Part shown: piece by piece, positions 1 to 7,841 of the stretch | Position numbering within the stretch: the stretch's first letter is position 1 | How the letters are laid out: each line of letters starts with the position of its first letter | Assembly (NCBI RefSeq): GCF_030515985.1 | Contig: NZ_CP100376.1 | Location: 607,791-616,612, forward strand | Direction: 5' to 3' | DNA length: 8,822 nt | From: Corynebacterium accolens | Lineage (GTDB): Bacteria > Actinomycetota > Actinomycetes > Mycobacteriales > Mycobacteriaceae | Position numbers and translations under genes: made by a program | Notes under the pieces: generated by a model | The model's input: only the letters and a program-made list of their open reading frames with translations | Database searches by the model: none | Told to the model about the DNA's origin: nothing

Positions 1-879
1 CGGGGTGATCTTTACCGCACCGGTACCAAACTCCATGTCCACGTAATCATCAGCGATGATCTTCAGCTTCAAGTCATCGCGGAAGGGGTGTTCCAATTCC
101 TGGCCCACGAGGTGGGCGTAGCGCTCATCGTCGGGGTGGACGGCAATGGCGACATCGCCAAGCATGGTTTCCACACGCGTGGTGGCAACAATGAGGTGCG
201 GCTCATCGTCATTGAGCGAGCCATAGCGGATGGAGACCAGCTCGCCCTCGACGTCCTTGTAGACGACCTCGATATCGGAAACGGCGGTCTCCAGCACCGG
301 CGACCAATTGACCAGGCGGTTGGCCCGGTAAATCATGCCCTCATCGTAGAGGTTCTTAAAGATGGTCTGTACCGCACGCGACAGGCCCTCATCCAGGGTA
401 AAGCGCTCGCGGGTCCAGTCCACGGAGTCACCGATGGCGCGCATCTGGTTCTGGATGGTGCCACCGAATTCTTCCTTCCATTCCCAGACCTTGTCGATGA
501 ACTCCTCGCGCTCATAATCCCAGCGCTTTTTGCCCTCGGTCTCCTTGAGCTTGGCCTCAACCTTGGTCTGGGTGGCAATGCCCGCGTGATCCGCACCGGG
601 CAGCCACAAAGTGGAATAGCCCTGCATGCGCTTGCGGCGAATGATGGAGTCAATCAGCGTGTGATCTAAAGCGTGGCCCATGTGCAGCTGGCCGGTCACA
701 TTCGGCGGTGGCAGCACGATGGAAAAGCCCTCCGCCTCCGAATTCGCATCCGGGGTGAAGTAGCCGCGGTCGACCCAACCTTCATAGAGGTCTTTTTCTA
801 CCGCCTGCGGCTCCCAGGACTTGGGAAGCTGGTCCGCGCGATTGGTGCCAACGAGTTGCTCTTTATTCTGATCAGTCAC
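1..879 (-). CDS. valS: Valyl-tRNA synthetase, N-terminal 293 residues (cut by window edge)
   Basis: This class I aminoacyl-tRNA synthetase attaches valine to tRNA-Val in the cytoplasm. Only the N-terminal third is in the window; the frame is still open at base 1. The Rossmann catalytic domain starts near residue 22 ([14 protein letters not shown]). The HIGH signature is present as HMGH (residues 66-69) within the family hallmark [19 protein letters not shown] (191-194) and [12 protein letters not shown] (231-242) mark entry into the CP1 editing domain, which removes mischarged threonine. The visible end, GTGAVKITP, is the start of the conserved editing-pocket segment. The start is taken as GTG at 879: homology begins soon after it, and a TAGAGT box lies 7 nt upstream, which suggests a leaderless mRNA. 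The gene is divergent from panB. The family is certain; the exact start is less so, because a GTG 33 nt further upstream is in frame. Confidence 0.96.
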   Translation of the reverse strand, partial: MTDQNKEQLVGTNRADQLPKSWEPQAVEKDLYEGWVDRGYFTPDANSEAEGFSIVLPPPNVTGQLHMGHALDHTLIDSIIRRKRMQGYSTLWLPGADHAGIATQTKVEAKLKETEGKKRWDYEREEFIDKVWEWKEEFGGTIQNQMRAIGDSVDWTRERFTLDEGLSRAVQTIFKNLYDEGMIYRANRLVNWSPVLETAVSDIEVVYKDVEGELVSIRYGSLNDDEPHLIVATTRVETMLGDVAIAVHPDDERYAHLVGQELEHPFRDDLKLKIIADDYVDMEFGTGAVKITP

Positions 880-936
880 CTGGCCAACTCTACCCTGTGC
901 GTCAACTGGCACCAGCGCCCTGTCTAAAGTAAGGGC
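880..936. promoter_or_regulatory. Divergent valS/panB promoter region, both probably leaderless
   Basis: This 57-bp gap must hold both promoters. On the plus strand, TAAAGT at 925-930 fits the corynebacterial TAnnnT -10 pattern and ends 6 nt before the panB ATG. On the minus strand, TAGAGT at 892-887 ends 7 nt before the valS GTG. Both spacings put the transcription start on or next to the start codon. Neither gene has a well-placed Shine-Dalgarno: AAGGG lies only 1 nt from the panB ATG. The two -35 regions would overlap each other. A short palindrome, CTGG-CA-CCAG (906-915), sits almost midway between the two -10 boxes and is a possible operator. No good TTGACA-type -35 is seen for either direction. 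Confidence 0.6.
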
Positions 937-1758
937 ATGTCTCACAACCCTGGCCACCGTGCCCGTCTCCGCACCCGTTACTTCGCCCAAGCCAAAGATA
1001 ACTCTCAGGCCTTCGCGTGCCTGACGAGTTATGACTGCATGACCGCCGAGATCTTCGATGAAGCCGGGGTGGATCTCCTGCTCGTGGGCGATTCCCTGGC
1101 CAATGTAGTCCTGGGCCGCGAAACCACGCTCTCGCTCACACTGGATGAAATGATCCCCCTTGCCCGCGCGGTGGTTGCATCGACCTCCCGCGCCTTCGTG
1201 GTGGTGGATCTGCCCTTTGGTTCCTACGAAGCCGGCCCCGCCCAGGCGCTCGAGACCGCTGTGCGCGTCATGAAGGAAACCGGTGCGCAGGCCGTGAAGC
1301 TAGAGGGTGGTGCGGAGCGCGCACCGATTGTTGCCGCGCTTGCCGCCGCCGGCATCCCAGTCTGCGCCCACATTGGCTTTACACCCCAGCAGGTCCACGC
1401 CTTAGGCGGCTTCGTAGTCCAAGGCCGCGGTGCCGGCGCGGAGAAGCTTCACGACGACGCCCGCGCCCTCGCCGAGGCCGGCGCCTTCGCCGTGGTGCTG
1501 GAGATGGTCCCAGCAGCCCTTGCTGAGCAGGTGACCAAGGAGCTGCCCATCCCCACCATCGGCATCGGCGCCGGCGCGCAGACCGACGGCCAGATTCTGG
1601 TGTGGACCGATGCCTTCGGCCTAGGCGGGCCCAAGGCGCCGCGTTTTGTGCGCCGCTACGCGGATCTGCGCGGCGCGCTGCTGGAGGGCGCGAAGGATTA
1701 CGTGTCCGATGTGAACGAACGCTCCTTCCCCAACGCCGAGGAGTCCTTCGAGGACTAA
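937..1758 (+). CDS. panB: 3-methyl-2-oxobutanoate hydroxymethyltransferase
   Basis: PanB transfers a hydroxymethyl group from 5,10-methylene-tetrahydrofolate to 2-ketoisovalerate, making ketopantoate, the first committed step of pantothenate (CoA) synthesis. The 273-residue length is typical. The TIM-barrel active site is intact: VGDS (50-53), DLPFGSY (91-97) and KLEGG (121-125) supply the metal-binding Asp52, Asp91 and Glu123. CAHIGFTPQ (143-151) is conserved, and LEMVP (188-192) carries the catalytic Glu189. The phosphate-loop-like IGIGAG (208-213) follows. The ATG at 937 is chosen because a TAAAGT -10 box ends 6 nt upstream, suggesting a leaderless transcript, and because homology needs residues from about 20 onwards. 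panC follows after a 10-nt gap, so the two form an operon. panD and a ketopantoate reductase gene are not in the window. Confidence 0.97.
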   Translation: MSHNPGHRARLRTRYFAQAKDNSQAFACLTSYDCMTAEIFDEAGVDLLLVGDSLANVVLGRETTLSLTLDEMIPLARAVVASTSRAFVVVDLPFGSYEAGPAQALETAVRVMKETGAQAVKLEGGAERAPIVAALAAAGIPVCAHIGFTPQQVHALGGFVVQGRGAGAEKLHDDARALAEAGAFAVVLEMVPAALAEQVTKELPIPTIGIGAGAQTDGQILVWTDAFGLGGPKAPRFVRRYADLRGALLEGAKDYVSDVNERSFPNAEESFED

Positions 1759-1768
1759 GGTTTTGGCC

Positions 1769-3555
<1,787 letters not shown>

Positions 3556-3621
3556 TCAAATGTCGTGGAGATGTAAGCGTCCCTCATGCACGCCACCCTC
3601 CACGGGATGTATCCACCCCCG

Positions 3622-3627
3622 AGCTTA
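3622..3627 (-). promoter_or_regulatory. Candidate -10 box of mdh
   Basis: TAAGCT on the minus strand fits TAnnnT and would give a start near 3615 and a leader of about 72 nt before the mdh ATG. The -35 region is not recognisable, which would suit an activated promoter. An overlapping TATAGC is an alternative. Confidence 0.35.
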
Positions 3628-3649
3628 GCGCTATACGGAGGTAGCGTGT

Positions 3650-3665
3650 TGTGAAATAAATCCCC
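3650..3665 (+). promoter_or_regulatory. Candidate GlxR (CRP-family) binding site upstream of mdh
   Basis: TGTGAAATAAATCCCC matches 10 of the 12 fixed positions of the corynebacterial GlxR consensus TGTGAnnTAnnTCACA; the misses are both in the right-hand half. Its centre lies about 42 bp upstream of the start predicted from the mdh TAAGCT box, a usual place for activation by CRP-type proteins. The site is seen in the sequence; its function is inferred. Confidence 0.45.
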
Positions 3666-3957
3666 CTCTTTCGGAGGGAAAACGCCGCCAAATTTCCGGA
3701 TATTACCCCCATTTACCTCCAAATTAACGCCCCCAATGGGCACATTCCTCCCGCGGGGTGGGGTTAATCGGGCATGATGGAAGCGGCACAGACCCCACTT
3801 GGGAGCGCGCTTGCAGGGATGCATTCACCGCCTGTGGGCGGCTGCACGGTGGCCAACCACTGCCGCATCGAACCAGCATGAGGCCGATCGTGCAGTTCCC
3901 GAGACACTACCCACCATCGCCACATCGGCGCCGCGAAGCAGAGATAGGACACATGCT

Positions 3958-4716
3958 ATGAGCACTGAGCACACCGAACCGCTGCACGCTGCGGAGCAGG
4001 CGGAGGACTCCGACGCTCACGCTGCGGATTCCATCAGCACCGATGCCGTGGTGGATATCGCCATTTCCCAGTTTTCCGCGTGGGGTTTTTCTGAAACCAA
4101 GCTGGACACCATTGCCGCGGAATCCGGCATGTCCAAGCGCATGATTCACTACCACTTTGGCGATAAGCAGGGCCTGTATTTGAGCGCTCTAAGCACCGCC
4201 GCCGAGCGCCTCCGCCCCAATGAAGAGGACTTGGAGCTCGATTCCGCGGTCCCGGTCGAGGGCGTGCGCAAGCTGGTGGACTGGATCTTCTGGCAATACG
4301 TCAACCACCCCGAGGCCATTCGCATGATGACCTGGGAAACCGCCCAGTCCATCGTGGGCTCTTCCACCAATCCCGTGGCGGATTTCAGCGGCGTCGCCCT
4401 CCACCTCGACCGCCTGCTCATGCTGGGCCAGGACGCCGGTGCCTTCCGCCCGGGCATTTCCACCAACGATATTTTCACCATCATCGCCTCGCTCACCTCG
4501 TACCGCGTGACCAACCGGGCGATGATGGACAACCTATTGGGCGTGGATATGTCCAGCCAGGCAAATACCGACGGCATGCACCGGCTTACCGTCGATACCG
4601 TGCTGGCATTCCTCACCGCCAATATCCCCGATTCCGGCCACGAGTCTTATTTGGTGCCTTCTGATGCCGACGAGGGCGATGAGGCCTCCCCGCAAGATAT
4701 CTACGGCGAGGCATAA
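3958..4716 (+). CDS. TetR-family transcriptional regulator, ligand unknown
   Basis: This is a 252-residue DNA-binding repressor or activator of the TetR/AcrR type. The N-terminal helix-turn-helix domain spans about residues 28-75: AVVDIAISQFSAWGFSETKLDTIAAESGMS, then the recognition-helix signature KRMIHYHFGDKQGLY (60-74). The helical C-terminal domain (about 100-225) has WIFWQYVNHPEAIRMMTWE, a pattern common in TetR C-terminal dimerisation domains. Both termini carry acidic extensions: about 27 residues before the HTH and about 25 after the last helix. The ATG at 3958 is chosen because AGGA (3946-3949) lies 8 nt upstream. An in-frame extension back to 3799 has rare codons and no regulator homology. 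The gene is divergent from mdh and convergent with clpX, so mdh or the regulator itself are candidate targets. No ligand can be assigned. Confidence 0.88.
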   Translation: MSTEHTEPLHAAEQAEDSDAHAADSISTDAVVDIAISQFSAWGFSETKLDTIAAESGMSKRMIHYHFGDKQGLYLSALSTAAERLRPNEEDLELDSAVPVEGVRKLVDWIFWQYVNHPEAIRMMTWETAQSIVGSSTNPVADFSGVALHLDRLLMLGQDAGAFRPGISTNDIFTIIASLTSYRVTNRAMMDNLLGVDMSSQANTDGMHRLTVDTVLAFLTANIPDSGHESYLVPSDADEGDEASPQDIYGEA

Positions 4717-4720
4717 AAGT

Positions 4721-4750
4721 AGGGGCACCGGCTGCTTGCCGATGCCTCCT
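4721..4750. terminator. Possible hairpin between convergent tetR and clpX
   Basis: GGCACCGG (4724-4731) pairs with CCGATGCC (4739-4746) with one C-A mismatch across a 7-nt loop, and flanking AGG/CCT can extend it through a bulge. It fills most of the 39-bp gap between two convergent genes. The T-run is poor (TCCTTCT), so termination is plausible but weak. Confidence 0.4.
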
Positions 4751-4755
4751 TCTAA

Positions 4756-6051
4756 CTAAGCCGATTCCTTCGCCTCATCCTTGTAGGTGAATTCGGGCTC
4801 TGCGCCCTGGGTGACGCAGCCCGCGGTGATGTGCACGGCGGAAATATCTTCCCGGTCCGGCAGCTCAAACATCACTGGAACGAGCAGTTCTTCAAGGATC
4901 GCGCGCAGGCCGCGCGCGCCGGTTTTGCGCTCGAGGGCGAGCTCTGCGATGGCATCCAGCGCCCCGTCATCCATGTGCAGCTCGCAATCATCCATCTCAA
5001 ATAGGCGGCTGTACTGCTTGAGCAGCGAGTTCTTGGGCTCAGTGAGCACCTTAACCAGGGCCTCGCGGTCCAAGTTATCCACCGTCGCCACCACGGGCAG
5101 GCGGCCGATAAATTCTGGGATCAAGCCGAACTTCACGAGGTCTTCCGGGCGCACCTGGGAGAATAGGTCCACCTTTTCCCGCTCGTCTTCGGTGCCGAGC
5201 TTCGCGCCAAAGCCAACGCCCTTCTTGCCCACGCGATCCGCGATCACCTGGTCAAGGCCCGCAAACGCGCCGGCGACGATGAAGAGGATATTGGAGGTAT
5301 CTAGCTGGATAAATTCCTGGTTCGGGTGCTTGCGCCCGCCCTGCGGTGGGATGGCGGCCACGGTTCCCTCTAGGATCTTCAGCAGCGCCTGTTGCACGCC
5401 CTCGCCGGAGACATCGCGGGTAATGGAGGGGTTTTCAGACTTGCGGGAAATCTTATCCACCTCGTCGACGTAGATGATGCCGCGCTGGGCGCGCTCCACG
5501 TCAAAGTCCGCCGCCTGCAGCAACTTCAAGAGGATGTTTTCTACGTCCTCACCGACATAACCGGCCTCCGTCAGGCTGGTGGCATCCGCGATGGCGAAAG
5601 GCACATCCAGCAGGCGCGCCAAGGTCTGGGCCAGGTAGGTCTTACCTGAACCGGTGGGCCCCAGCATCAAAATATTGGACTTGGAGATCTCTACCTCTTC
5701 GCCTTCGGCCTTCTTACGGCGCGCATCTAGCGCGGCGGATTCTTCGGCCTTAATGCGCTTGTAGTGGTTATACACCGCTACCGACAGCACGCGCTTGGCC
5801 TTGTCTTGGCCAATGACGTACTTATCCAAAAAGGAAGAAATCTGCGAAGGCTTAGGCAGGCGCACCTCCGCTTCGGAAGATTCCTCGGCCTGCTCGTGGC
5901 CGAGCTCTTCTTCAATAATCTCATTGCAGAGCTCGATGCACTCATCGCAGATGTAGACCCCGCCGCCGGCGATGAGCTTTTTCACCTGCTTTTGGCTCTT
6001 TCCGCAGAAGGAACACTTCAGGAGATCAGCGCTTTCTTGCATACGTGCCAT
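4756..6051 (-). CDS. clpX: ATP-dependent Clp protease ATP-binding subunit ClpX
   Basis: ClpX is a hexameric AAA+ unfoldase that recognises tagged substrates and feeds them to ClpP. The 431-residue protein is full length. The N-terminal zinc-binding domain has four cysteines (13, 16, 35, 38). Walker A is GPTGSGKT (131-138), the substrate-gripping pore loop is GYVG (164-167), Walker B is IIYVDEVDK (192-200), and the sensor-2 arginine is in GAR (378-380). The ClpP-docking loop reads VGFG (279-282), a conservative form of the IGF motif. The ATG at 6051 is favoured since [18 protein letters not shown] matches the family start; SD is weak (GAAAG about 8 nt upstream). A second ATG three codons later has no SD. 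The clpP genes are not adjacent in the window. A SigH-like promoter candidate lies about 100-135 nt upstream. Confidence 0.98.
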   Translation of the reverse strand: MARMQESADLLKCSFCGKSQKQVKKLIAGGGVYICDECIELCNEIIEEELGHEQAEESSEAEVRLPKPSQISSFLDKYVIGQDKAKRVLSVAVYNHYKRIKAEESAALDARRKKAEGEEVEISKSNILMLGPTGSGKTYLAQTLARLLDVPFAIADATSLTEAGYVGEDVENILLKLLQAADFDVERAQRGIIYVDEVDKISRKSENPSITRDVSGEGVQQALLKILEGTVAAIPPQGGRKHPNQEFIQLDTSNILFIVAGAFAGLDQVIADRVGKKGVGFGAKLGTEDEREKVDLFSQVRPEDLVKFGLIPEFIGRLPVVATVDNLDREALVKVLTEPKNSLLKQYSRLFEMDDCELHMDDGALDAIAELALERKTGARGLRAILEELLVPVMFELPDREDISAVHITAGCVTQGAEPEFTYKDEAKESA

Positions 6052-6157
6052 TCAGTACTTTCACACTCGCTCTTGTTTACCGCTTTTTAAAGGTGGGGCG
6101 GAAGGCTCGCTTACTTCCATCCCCGCGGTTGGTTGTTCAAAAATCTACCTTAGTAAA

Positions 6158-6186
6158 TCAACCCGACACGGCTCTTATTCATTCCC
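6158..6186 (-). promoter_or_regulatory. Candidate SigH-type stress promoter for clpX
   Basis: On the minus strand, GGGAAT (6186-6181) is followed after 18 nt by GTTGA (6162-6158). This resembles the SigH pattern of corynebacteria and mycobacteria, GGAA(T/A) about 18 nt before GTT. Transcription would start near 6150 and give a leader of about 100 nt. SigH control of Clp and chaperone genes is known in the genus; its use for this clpX is inferred. Confidence 0.4.
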
Positions 6187-6194
6187 TCCGCGTG

Positions 6195-6205
6195 GCGAAA
6201 TTCGC
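6195..6205. promoter_or_regulatory. Perfect palindrome, candidate operator
   Basis: GCGAA-A-TTCGC is a perfect 5-bp inverted repeat around one base. Its centre is about 41 bp upstream of the start predicted from the SDR -10 box, and just upstream of the SigH-like box of clpX. I cannot name the regulator. Confidence 0.35.
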
Positions 6206-6228
6206 AGATCTTTATCCGCCCACACCAC

Positions 6229-6234
6229 TAAACT
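6229..6234 (+). promoter_or_regulatory. Candidate -10 box of the SDR gene
   Basis: TAAACT fits TAnnnT and predicts a start near 6241 with a leader of about 42 nt. No TTGACA-like -35 is present at the usual distance (AGATCT is found there). Confidence 0.4.
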
Positions 6235-6282
6235 TGGGATTGGATCCTCCACTTCCTCCACCACCGCCGAAGGAGCCATTTC

Positions 6283-7047
6283 ATGTTTGACCTCACCAAC
6301 CGTACCGCGATTGTCACGGGCGGAGCTGCGGGCATCGGCAAGGGCATCGTTGCCTGCCTGCGCGAAGCCGGCGCCAGCATCGTCATTGCCGATATCGATG
6401 CCGACAAGGCCGAAGCAACCGCCGCAGAGCTCGGCGCGACCGCCTACCCCGTCGATGTCACCGATAGGGCCTCCATCAAAGAAATGTTTGCCAAGGTCCA
6501 CGCCGCGCACGGGGCGATCGACATCGTCTGCTCCAATGCCGGGGTCTTTCCCAACTGCCCGCTGGAAGAGATGACCGATAAGCAGTGGGAGACCATGTTT
6601 GACATCAATACCCACGGCACGTTCAAGGTCGTGCAAGAAGCCCTGCCGTATATGAAGGAGCGCGGCTACGGGCGCATCGTCATCACCACCTCCATTACCG
6701 GCTCACACACCGGCTTTCCTGGCTGGGCGCATTACGGCGCCTCCAAGGCGGCCCAACAGGGCTTTATCCGCTCCGCTGCGCTAGAAATCGCCCGCGATGG
6801 CATCACCATCAATGGCGTATTGCCCGGAAATATCCTCACCGAGGGCCTCGAGGCACAGGGCCAAGAGTACCTCGATGAGATGACGCGCTCCATCCCGCTG
6901 CACCGGCTTGGCAGCCCCCGCGATATTGGCAACGCCGCGGCCTTCCTCGCCTCCACCGAGGCCGGATATATCACCGGCCAAACGCTGATTATTGATGGCG
7001 GCCAGCTCCTGCCCGAAACCCCGGAGGCCATCCTGCCGCCGCGCTAG
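6283..7047 (+). CDS. Short-chain dehydrogenase/reductase, FabG-like, substrate unknown
   Basis: This is a 254-residue classical SDR oxidoreductase, probably cytoplasmic and acting on a hydroxy/keto pair. The cofactor loop is TGGAAGIG (12-19). Asp37 at the end of strand 2 (VIADID) points to NAD(H) more than NADP(H). DVT (58-60) and NAG (85-87) are conserved. The catalytic set is Asn109, Ser137 (ITTSITG), Tyr151 and Lys155 (YGASK). The C-terminal segment TGQTLIIDGGQLLPE is typical of FabG-like members. A strong SD, AAGGAG (6270-6275), lies 7 nt before the ATG. The gene stands alone between a divergent clpX and a terminator, so no pathway can be read from neighbours. It could be annotated as 3-oxoacyl-ACP reductase by similarity, but a dedicated fatty-acid role is not supported; SDRs of this kind act on many substrates. 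Confidence 0.92.
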   Translation: MFDLTNRTAIVTGGAAGIGKGIVACLREAGASIVIADIDADKAEATAAELGATAYPVDVTDRASIKEMFAKVHAAHGAIDIVCSNAGVFPNCPLEEMTDKQWETMFDINTHGTFKVVQEALPYMKERGYGRIVITTSITGSHTGFPGWAHYGASKAAQQGFIRSAALEIARDGITINGVLPGNILTEGLEAQGQEYLDEMTRSIPLHRLGSPRDIGNAAAFLASTEAGYITGQTLIIDGGQLLPETPEAILPPR

Positions 7048-7075
7048 CGCTTGCCGATGCCCAGCCCTATAACGC

Positions 7076-7119
7076 AGATAACCCGCCAGGCACCTAGGAT
7101 GGTGCCTGGCGGGTTATCT
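7076..7119. terminator. Two-sided terminator hairpin with a perfect 19-bp stem
   Basis: The arm AGATAACCCGCCAGGCACC (7076-7094) is fully complementary to GGTGCCTGGCGGGTTATCT (7101-7119), with a 6-nt loop TAGGAT. It lies 28 nt after the SDR stop and 10 nt after the stop of the convergent small gene. On the plus strand CTTTTATT follows at 7127-7134, an offset T-rich tail. On the minus strand there is no T-run. It most likely ends both transcripts. Confidence 0.85.
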
Positions 7120-7129
7120 AGTGCGGCTT

Positions 7130-7384
7130 TTATTGCAGCCAGCCGAATTCGAGCAAGAATGCCTCAACATCGAGCATTTCCAGCTCATCTGGTGCATGGC
7201 CGACAACGAATGCGAAGGACTCAGCGACGTCCTTGGTCGTCGCGGGGGTAAGCCCCGCGTCAACGAGATTTTCCGCTACGCGGGCAGAAACCGGTGCCTG
7301 AGACACGGTATCCAAACCCGTACCCGTGGTGGAGTCCTTGAACATATCGCTAATGCCACCAATGAAGGTCCGCATCGTGTTCAT
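7130..7384 (-). CDS. Small acidic orphan protein, 84 residues
   Basis: I do not recognise this protein. It is 84 residues, with 13 Asp/Glu against 4 Lys/Arg, no cysteine, no signal peptide and no membrane segment. The N-terminal 30 residues (MNTMRTFIGGISDMFKDSTT onward) are Gly/Ser/Thr-rich. Two likely helices follow (about 32-44 and 49-62), and the end is hydrophobic and aromatic (FLLEFGWLQ). The ATG at 7384 is chosen because AGAGG (7397-7393) lies 8 nt upstream; a GTG at 7393 would overlap this SD, and an ATG at 7375 is possible. Support for it being real: consensus promoter, good SD, regular G/C-ending codons and a terminator 10 nt past the stop. It is monocistronic. The strong promoter suggests an abundant protein, but its role is unknown. 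Confidence 0.75.
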   Translation of the reverse strand: MNTMRTFIGGISDMFKDSTTGTGLDTVSQAPVSARVAENLVDAGLTPATTKDVAESFAFVVGHAPDELEMLDVEAFLLEFGWLQ

Positions 7385-7422
7385 CTCTCTCACCTCTCAA
7401 TGTTGCTCTGTTGATAGGTACA

Positions 7423-7451
7423 AATATACTTGGTACTTACCCACTAAGCAA
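7423..7451 (-). promoter_or_regulatory. Strong sigma-70-type promoter of the small acidic gene
   Basis: On the minus strand, TTGCTT (7451-7446) and TATATT (7428-7423) are separated by exactly 17 nt. This is the best -35/-10 pair in the window. Transcription would start near 7416, with a leader of about 32 nt carrying the SD. Two GGTAC repeats (7417-7421 and 7432-7436) flank the -10 box and might be an operator. Confidence 0.65.
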
Positions 7452-7457
7452 CCCCTA

Positions 7458-7496
7458 AGCCATTTAAAGTTAATCTTTTGTTAACATTAAATGGCT
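7458..7496. repeat. A+T-rich imperfect inverted repeat, 16-bp arms
   Basis: AGCCATTTAAAGTTAA (7458-7473) and TTAACATTAAATGGCT (7481-7496) are complementary at 15 of 16 positions around the loop TCTTTTG. It lies between the stop of the small membrane gene (7548) and the promoter of the acidic gene, ending 7 bp upstream of its -35 box. It could be an operator or a weak terminator for the pitA transcript; low GC and no following T-run make the second less likely. Confidence 0.7.
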
Positions 7497-7547
7497 ATGA
7501 GGCATATTACATGGTCACGGGCTTGCTATATAGTCCGCGGGTTACTC

Positions 7548-7838
7548 TTAAAGGTCGCCAAATGGTGCGAAACCAAAGTAGTGGTCTAGGGAATCGCGCG
7601 CGATCCACGCGATTGCCACCACGATAACGACACCCAGTACGGCATAAACGGTCCAACCCAGCAGCTTCATTTGGCGGCTAGCGGGAGTATCTCCTACCAC
7701 CACACCATTGTCATCCCGAATGGGATCACCTGTCATGGAACGCATGCCCAAGGCGAAGAGCAAGGGGATACCAGCACCGAAGACAAGGGCCAGGCCAGCG
7801 ACGCGGAGTATAGATTCGAAGATTTCTGCAACAGTCAT
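7548..7838 (-). CDS. Small two-helix membrane protein coupled to pitA
   Basis: This 96-residue protein has two predicted membrane helices: about 9-32 (ILRVAGLALVFGAGIPLLFAL) and about 59-81 (LLGWTVYAVLGVVIVVAIAWI). A short polar loop with RDDNGVVVGD lies between them, and the C-terminus is aromatic (HYFGFAPFGDL). It has no cleavable signal and no catalytic motif. It starts 3 nt after the pitA stop, with its SD GAGGAG inside the last pitA codons (9-nt spacing), so the two are co-transcribed and probably translationally coupled. That context suggests an accessory or stabilising partner of the phosphate transporter, which is inference. I cannot name the family. Confidence 0.82.
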   Translation of the reverse strand: MTVAEIFESILRVAGLALVFGAGIPLLFALGMRSMTGDPIRDDNGVVVGDTPASRQMKLLGWTVYAVLGVVIVVAIAWIARDSLDHYFGFAPFGDL

Positions 7839-7841
7839 GTT

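Larger units (their letters stand above)
6052..6282. other. clpX-SDR divergent intergenic region
   Basis: This 231-bp gap separates two divergent genes and must contain both promoters. The clpX-proximal third is less defined, with A/T tracts such as CTTTTTAAAGG on the plus strand. TAAGGT and TAGATT (minus, 6152-6142) are overlapping -10-like boxes for clpX. The most specific signals, a SigH-like promoter, a perfect palindrome and a -10 box for the SDR gene, are listed separately. Confidence 0.6.

Noticed and set aside
88..669. 193-codon frame on the plus strand antisense to valS
   Set aside because: The opposite strand encodes an unmistakable ValS. This frame has no motif or SD and exists because high-GC coding DNA has few stops in the complementary frame.
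1763..1765. TTG start for panC two codons upstream
   Set aside because: The SD is only 2 nt away from TTG but 8 nt from the ATG at 1769.
3799..3957. 53-residue N-terminal extension of the TetR protein
   Set aside because: It has rare codons, no TetR similarity and no SD, whereas the ATG at 3958 has AGGA at 8-nt spacing.
4787..5473. 228-codon Ser/Arg-rich frame on the plus strand antisense to clpX
   Set aside because: Low-complexity shadow composition typical of the complement of a high-GC gene; ClpX is full length and intact.
6147..6156. Possible DtxR-like box (TACCTTAGTA) upstream of clpX
   Set aside because: It lacks most of the 19-bp DtxR consensus; too few matching positions to support.
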